Source of the DNA: Treponema sp.
Lineage (GTDB): Bacteria; Spirochaetota; Spirochaetia; Treponematales; Breznakiellaceae
Direction of reading: 5' to 3'
NCBI GenBank assembly: GCA_031280065.1
Contig: JAITHH010000030.1
Location: 1-7,442 of the forward strand
DNA: 7,442 bases
The translations under genes and the position numbers were made by a program. Below are positions 5,720-7,442 of the stretch, one piece after another (the stretch's first letter is position 1; the number at the start of each line of letters is the position of its first letter). The notes under the pieces are model-generated. The model made no database searches. It was not told the origin of the DNA and saw only the letters and a program-made list of their open reading frames with translations.

Positions 5720-5759
5720 AAAAAATCAATCTGCCCCAGGTTCTACCCAGGGCAGATTG
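5720..5759 (-). terminator. Rho-independent terminator of the solute-binding protein gene
   Basis: CAATCTGCCC (5727-5736) and GGGCAGATTG (5750-5759) form a perfect 10-bp stem with a 13-nt loop. Read on the reverse strand it is followed by one A and then six T (bases 5720-5725), the standard intrinsic-terminator arrangement. The TAG stop of the reverse gene (5743-5745) lies in the loop, so the last codons are part of the terminator stem. Confidence 0.85.
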
Positions 5760-7152
5760 TTTCCGCCGGATAAGCGGGAGCCCCCGGCCCCCGCTTATCC
5801 GGGTATTTGATGCCGTTAGCGTCGTTGATCAGGGCGTTCCAGGACTGGGACACCGATTCCACTAACTGCGCCGGATCGCCTTCGTACCACCACATATTCC
5901 AGGCAATATCGCCCCGCTGAAGTCCATTGATAAAGACATAGTACTTCATGGAGCCGTACTTAGGATCGCGGATCATCGCCAGGGTTTCATCTACCGCCCG
6001 GGCATCCCGGTAGTTGGGGTACTGTTCGAGCTTCCAGGCGTCAGGATCATCGGCCACGGGGGTATACCAGAGCTTCACCGCCTGGAGAATCTTATCGGCC
6101 TGTTCGGGGGTGTAGGTGCTGGGAATGACCAGCACGTTTTCATCGGAGCTGTAGCGGTAATCCTTGACATTCGGGCCCTTGGGGAAGAGGACAAAGCCCC
6201 AGTCGTCGGTCATGTCCCGCAGTTCCTGGGCCACGTACTGCTGGCCTATCTGCATGGCCACCTTGCCATCGTGGAACATGGGCCTAAACCAGTCCCAGTT
6301 GGTGTTTTCGGGCCGGGGCATAAGGACACCCTCCCGCTGAAGCCTGATGGCGTACTGGAGGGCCTGGAGGAATTCGGGCCTGCCGGTGGCGTTGACGAAT
6401 TTTCCCGCCGCGTCCTTGTCTACATAGTTCGCCCCGTTGCTGGCCACAATGGGGTCCAGGATTTCGGTGGACAGGTCCGCGGTTAAGGCGTAGGTATCCA
6501 TGATGCCGTCATTGTTGATATCCCTGGTGAGCTTTTTGCAGATATCCAGGAAGGCGTTCCAGGTCCAGGTCCCGGCCTTCTGCATATCGTAGGGGAGGTT
6601 GGGGTTAAGGCCCGCTTCCTCAAAGAGGCGTTTGTTGAAGAACACCCCGTTGGCGTGCTGGCTCGTACCGTAACCGACGGAGAAGGCGTAGGCTTTGCCG
6701 TCAAAGGTAAAGGCCCTGGTGGTGTCCTTGTTCCATTCAACGGGCTTACTGGCGGAAAAGTCAACGGACTTACTGTCGCTTACCGGGTAGAGCAGCTTCT
6801 GGTGGTACAGGGGCATGGCCCAGTTCGGCTGGAGCACAAAGACCTGGGCCGCCGGGTTTTCCGCCATGATCGAAGTGGATGCAAGCTGCGCCATTTCATC
6901 CCATCCGGCGATGTTTTTTTCTTTGATGGTGAAACCGTAGTCTTTTTGAATCTGGGTGCGGTAGGCGAGCATCTTTTCCTCGATTTCGTTCCTCGGCTTC
7001 CGGGTCGTCACATCCCAGTCTTCCCACCAGTTGCCGATTACGATGTCCATGCCCCGAAGGGCAGCGGACTGGGCGGCTTTTCCTCCACCGGCCCAGAGAG
7101 CGGCCGCCCCGATGAATGTCAGGGCGGCTAAAACGAAAGTTTTCTTAAGCAT
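5743..7152 (-). CDS. Family 1 extracellular solute-binding protein of an ABC sugar-type transporter
   Basis: A 469-residue exported protein expected to capture a sugar or oligosaccharide outside the inner membrane and deliver it to ABC permeases. The N-terminus MLKKTFVLAALTFIGAAALW then AGGGK is a signal peptide with a signal-peptidase I type A-W-A/GGG site. There is no lipobox Cys, so it should be soluble in the periplasm. The mature part has an aromatic cluster NWWEDWD (41-47), the loop DINNDGIMD (211-219, a D-x-N-x-D-G-x-x-D calcium-loop pattern seen in this group), and blocks such as FHDGKVAMQIGQQY and DWGFVLFPKGP typical of SBP_bac_1/8 proteins. The start at 7152 is chosen because AGGAGG at 7160-7165 is 7 nt away; an in-frame ATG at 7158 is too close. 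The last 20 residues (from Y450) are Pro/Gly-rich and lie in two hairpins. The ligand cannot be read from the sequence. Confidence 0.9.
   Translation of the reverse strand: MLKKTFVLAALTFIGAAALWAGGGKAAQSAALRGMDIVIGNWWEDWDVTTRKPRNEIEEKMLAYRTQIQKDYGFTIKEKNIAGWDEMAQLASTSIMAENPAAQVFVLQPNWAMPLYHQKLLYPVSDSKSVDFSASKPVEWNKDTTRAFTFDGKAYAFSVGYGTSQHANGVFFNKRLFEEAGLNPNLPYDMQKAGTWTWNAFLDICKKLTRDINNDGIMDTYALTADLSTEILDPIVASNGANYVDKDAAGKFVNATGRPEFLQALQYAIRLQREGVLMPRPENTNWDWFRPMFHDGKVAMQIGQQYVAQELRDMTDDWGFVLFPKGPNVKDYRYSSDENVLVIPSTYTPEQADKILQAVKLWYTPVADDPDAWKLEQYPNYRDARAVDETLAMIRDPKYGSMKYYVFINGLQRGDIAWNMWWYEGDPAQLVESVSQSWNALINDANGIKYPDKRGPGAPAYPAETICPG
5766..5802 (-). other. 13-bp perfect inverted repeat inside the 3' end of the solute-binding protein gene
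   Basis: CCGGATAAGCGGG (5766-5778) and CCCGCTTATCCGG (5790-5802) pair perfectly around an 11-nt loop. The sequence is translated as the YPDKRGPGAPAYPA part of the protein tail. It lies about 20 nt before the terminator stem in reverse-strand transcription. Such tandem 3' hairpins can stabilise mRNA ends, but this one is coding. Confidence 0.8.
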
Positions 7153-7159
7153 TGTCATG

Positions 7160-7165
7160 CCTCCT
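7160..7165 (-). promoter_or_regulatory. Ribosome binding site of the solute-binding protein gene
   Basis: Reverse-strand AGGAGG is a full Shine-Dalgarno match. It leaves 7 nt before ATG 7152 but only 1 nt before ATG 7158, so it selects the inner start. Confidence 0.85.
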
Positions 7166-7175
7166 AAAAAATTTA

Positions 7176-7208
7176 TTTCAAACGGCGGCACACGCCGCCA
7201 TATTGAAA
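7176..7208 (-). promoter_or_regulatory. Two-part dyad upstream of the solute-binding protein gene (operator or RNA hairpin)
   Basis: GGCGGC (7184-7189) and GCCGCC (7194-7199) pair around an ACAC loop, and outside them TTTCAA (7176-7181) pairs with TTGAAA (7203-7208), leaving a 2/3-base internal loop. On the reverse strand the hairpin is followed by AAATAAATTTTTT or similar and then the ribosome binding site. It could be a regulator's operator, a partial terminator separating permease and binding-protein expression, or a 5' stabilising hairpin. I saw no convincing -35/-10 pair. Confidence 0.6.
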
Positions 7209-7250
7209 CCAGTCAAAGGACCCCCGCCCACAGCAAACAAGGTGCGAACC

Positions 7251-7304
7251 CATCCGGAGGACCCGGGGGACCGCGGCCCCCCGGTGGGGGTTGAGGGGGC
7301 AAAG
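7251..7304 (+). repeat. G/C-rich palindromic intergenic element (copy B)
   Basis: This stretch, beginning CATCCGGAGGACCCGGGGG, parallels 182-239 upstream of cdaA: CATCCGG, a G-run, CCGGGGG, a short centre, GGCCCCCCGG, then GGGGG-TTG-GGGGGC. Its palindrome has one mismatch (CCGGGGGACC against GGCCCCCCGG), whereas copy A is perfect. It sits in the untranslated gap between the permease and solute-binding protein genes, which are read on the other strand, so it does not depend on host-gene orientation. Confidence 0.7.
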
Positions 7305-7309
7305 CCGCC

Positions 7310-7442
7310 CTACATTTTAATCCCCGTCTGACTCAGGCTCTCTACAAAGGCCTTTTGAGCCCCCACGTACAGGAGCACCAGCGGGGCAAGACACATCAGC
7401 ATCCCCGTGGCAATGATCGCCTGGGTGTAGGCCATCGGCGCA
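7310..7442 (-). CDS. C-terminal end of an ABC sugar-type transporter permease
   Basis: The reverse frame ends at TAG (7312-7310) and runs off the right edge, giving 43 residues. The visible part has a final membrane helix (about AIIATGMLMCLAPLVLLYVG) followed by QKAFVESLSQTGIKM. This matches the ending of MalG/YtcP-like CUT1 permeases: a hydrophobic helix, then a Q-K/R-x-F-x-x-G/S-L segment and a short T-G-I/L-K tail. These permeases form the inner-membrane channel that receives substrate from the binding protein. The EAA loop lies outside the window. It is upstream of and co-oriented with the solute-binding protein gene, 157 nt away. Confidence 0.75.
   Translation of the reverse strand, partial: APMAYTQAIIATGMLMCLAPLVLLYVGAQKAFVESLSQTGIKM

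Noticed and set aside
5564..5865. Forward open frames of 69 and 74 codons across the array end and the terminator
   Set aside because: They run through the reverse-strand terminator and the antisense of the solute-binding protein gene, and show no recognisable domain.
7153..7191. Longer start for the solute-binding protein at 7191
   Set aside because: It would place charged and aromatic residues before the signal peptide and would translate through the AGGAGG ribosome binding site, which clearly serves ATG 7152.
7205..7225. Promoter with TTGACT as -35 upstream of the solute-binding protein gene
   Set aside because: At 16-18 nt spacing the sequence falls in the GC-rich hairpin and has no TATAAT-like hexamer.

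Overview
The window is GC-rich and reads as a spirochaete chromosome, most likely a free-living or gut Treponema of the high-GC, termite-associated type. That assignment is inferred from gene content and style: a diadenylate cyclase, YbbR, AcpS, DUF2225 and TruA cluster; a Cys-free LWA-GGG type leader on a sugar-type solute-binding protein; and GC-rich structured repeats between genes. No database search was possible.

Layout. Bases 1-101 are the last codons of a forward gene, probably the C-terminus of an indolepyruvate ferredoxin oxidoreductase alpha-type TPP enzyme. Bases 102-344 hold no gene but are dense in strong GC hairpins and G-runs. This stretch forms the leader of a compact forward operon: cdaA (345-1211, probable TTG start), ybbR/cdaR (1208-2194), acpS (2191-2565), a DUF2225 protein (2577-3458), truA (3430-4194) and a stand-alone RlmK-type 23S rRNA methyltransferase (4200-5225). 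Three junctions overlap (4, 4 and 29 nt) and the other two gaps are 11 and 5 nt, so the six genes are probably co-transcribed. The operon joins c-di-AMP synthesis and its membrane regulator to acyl-carrier-protein activation and to tRNA and rRNA modification.

Bases 5226-5742 separate the operon from a convergent transport locus. They contain a 12-G homopolymer, three tandem copies of a structured repeat of about 110 bp (5307-5637), a small hairpin, and an intrinsic terminator serving the reverse strand. On the reverse strand an ABC sugar-type transport locus enters from the right: the C-terminal 43 residues of an inner-membrane permease (7310-7442), then a family 1 extracellular solute-binding protein (5743-7152). 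The 157-nt gap between them carries a dyad just upstream of the ribosome binding site and a second copy of the G-rich element found upstream of cdaA.

The most unusual content is non-coding. The 110-bp array has near-identical units that differ mainly in one 8-nt block and keep self-complementary segments. A dispersed G/C-rich palindromic element occurs at both ends of the window. The solute-binding protein has a C-terminal tail whose codons form a 13-bp perfect hairpin, and its stop codon sits in the loop of the terminator.
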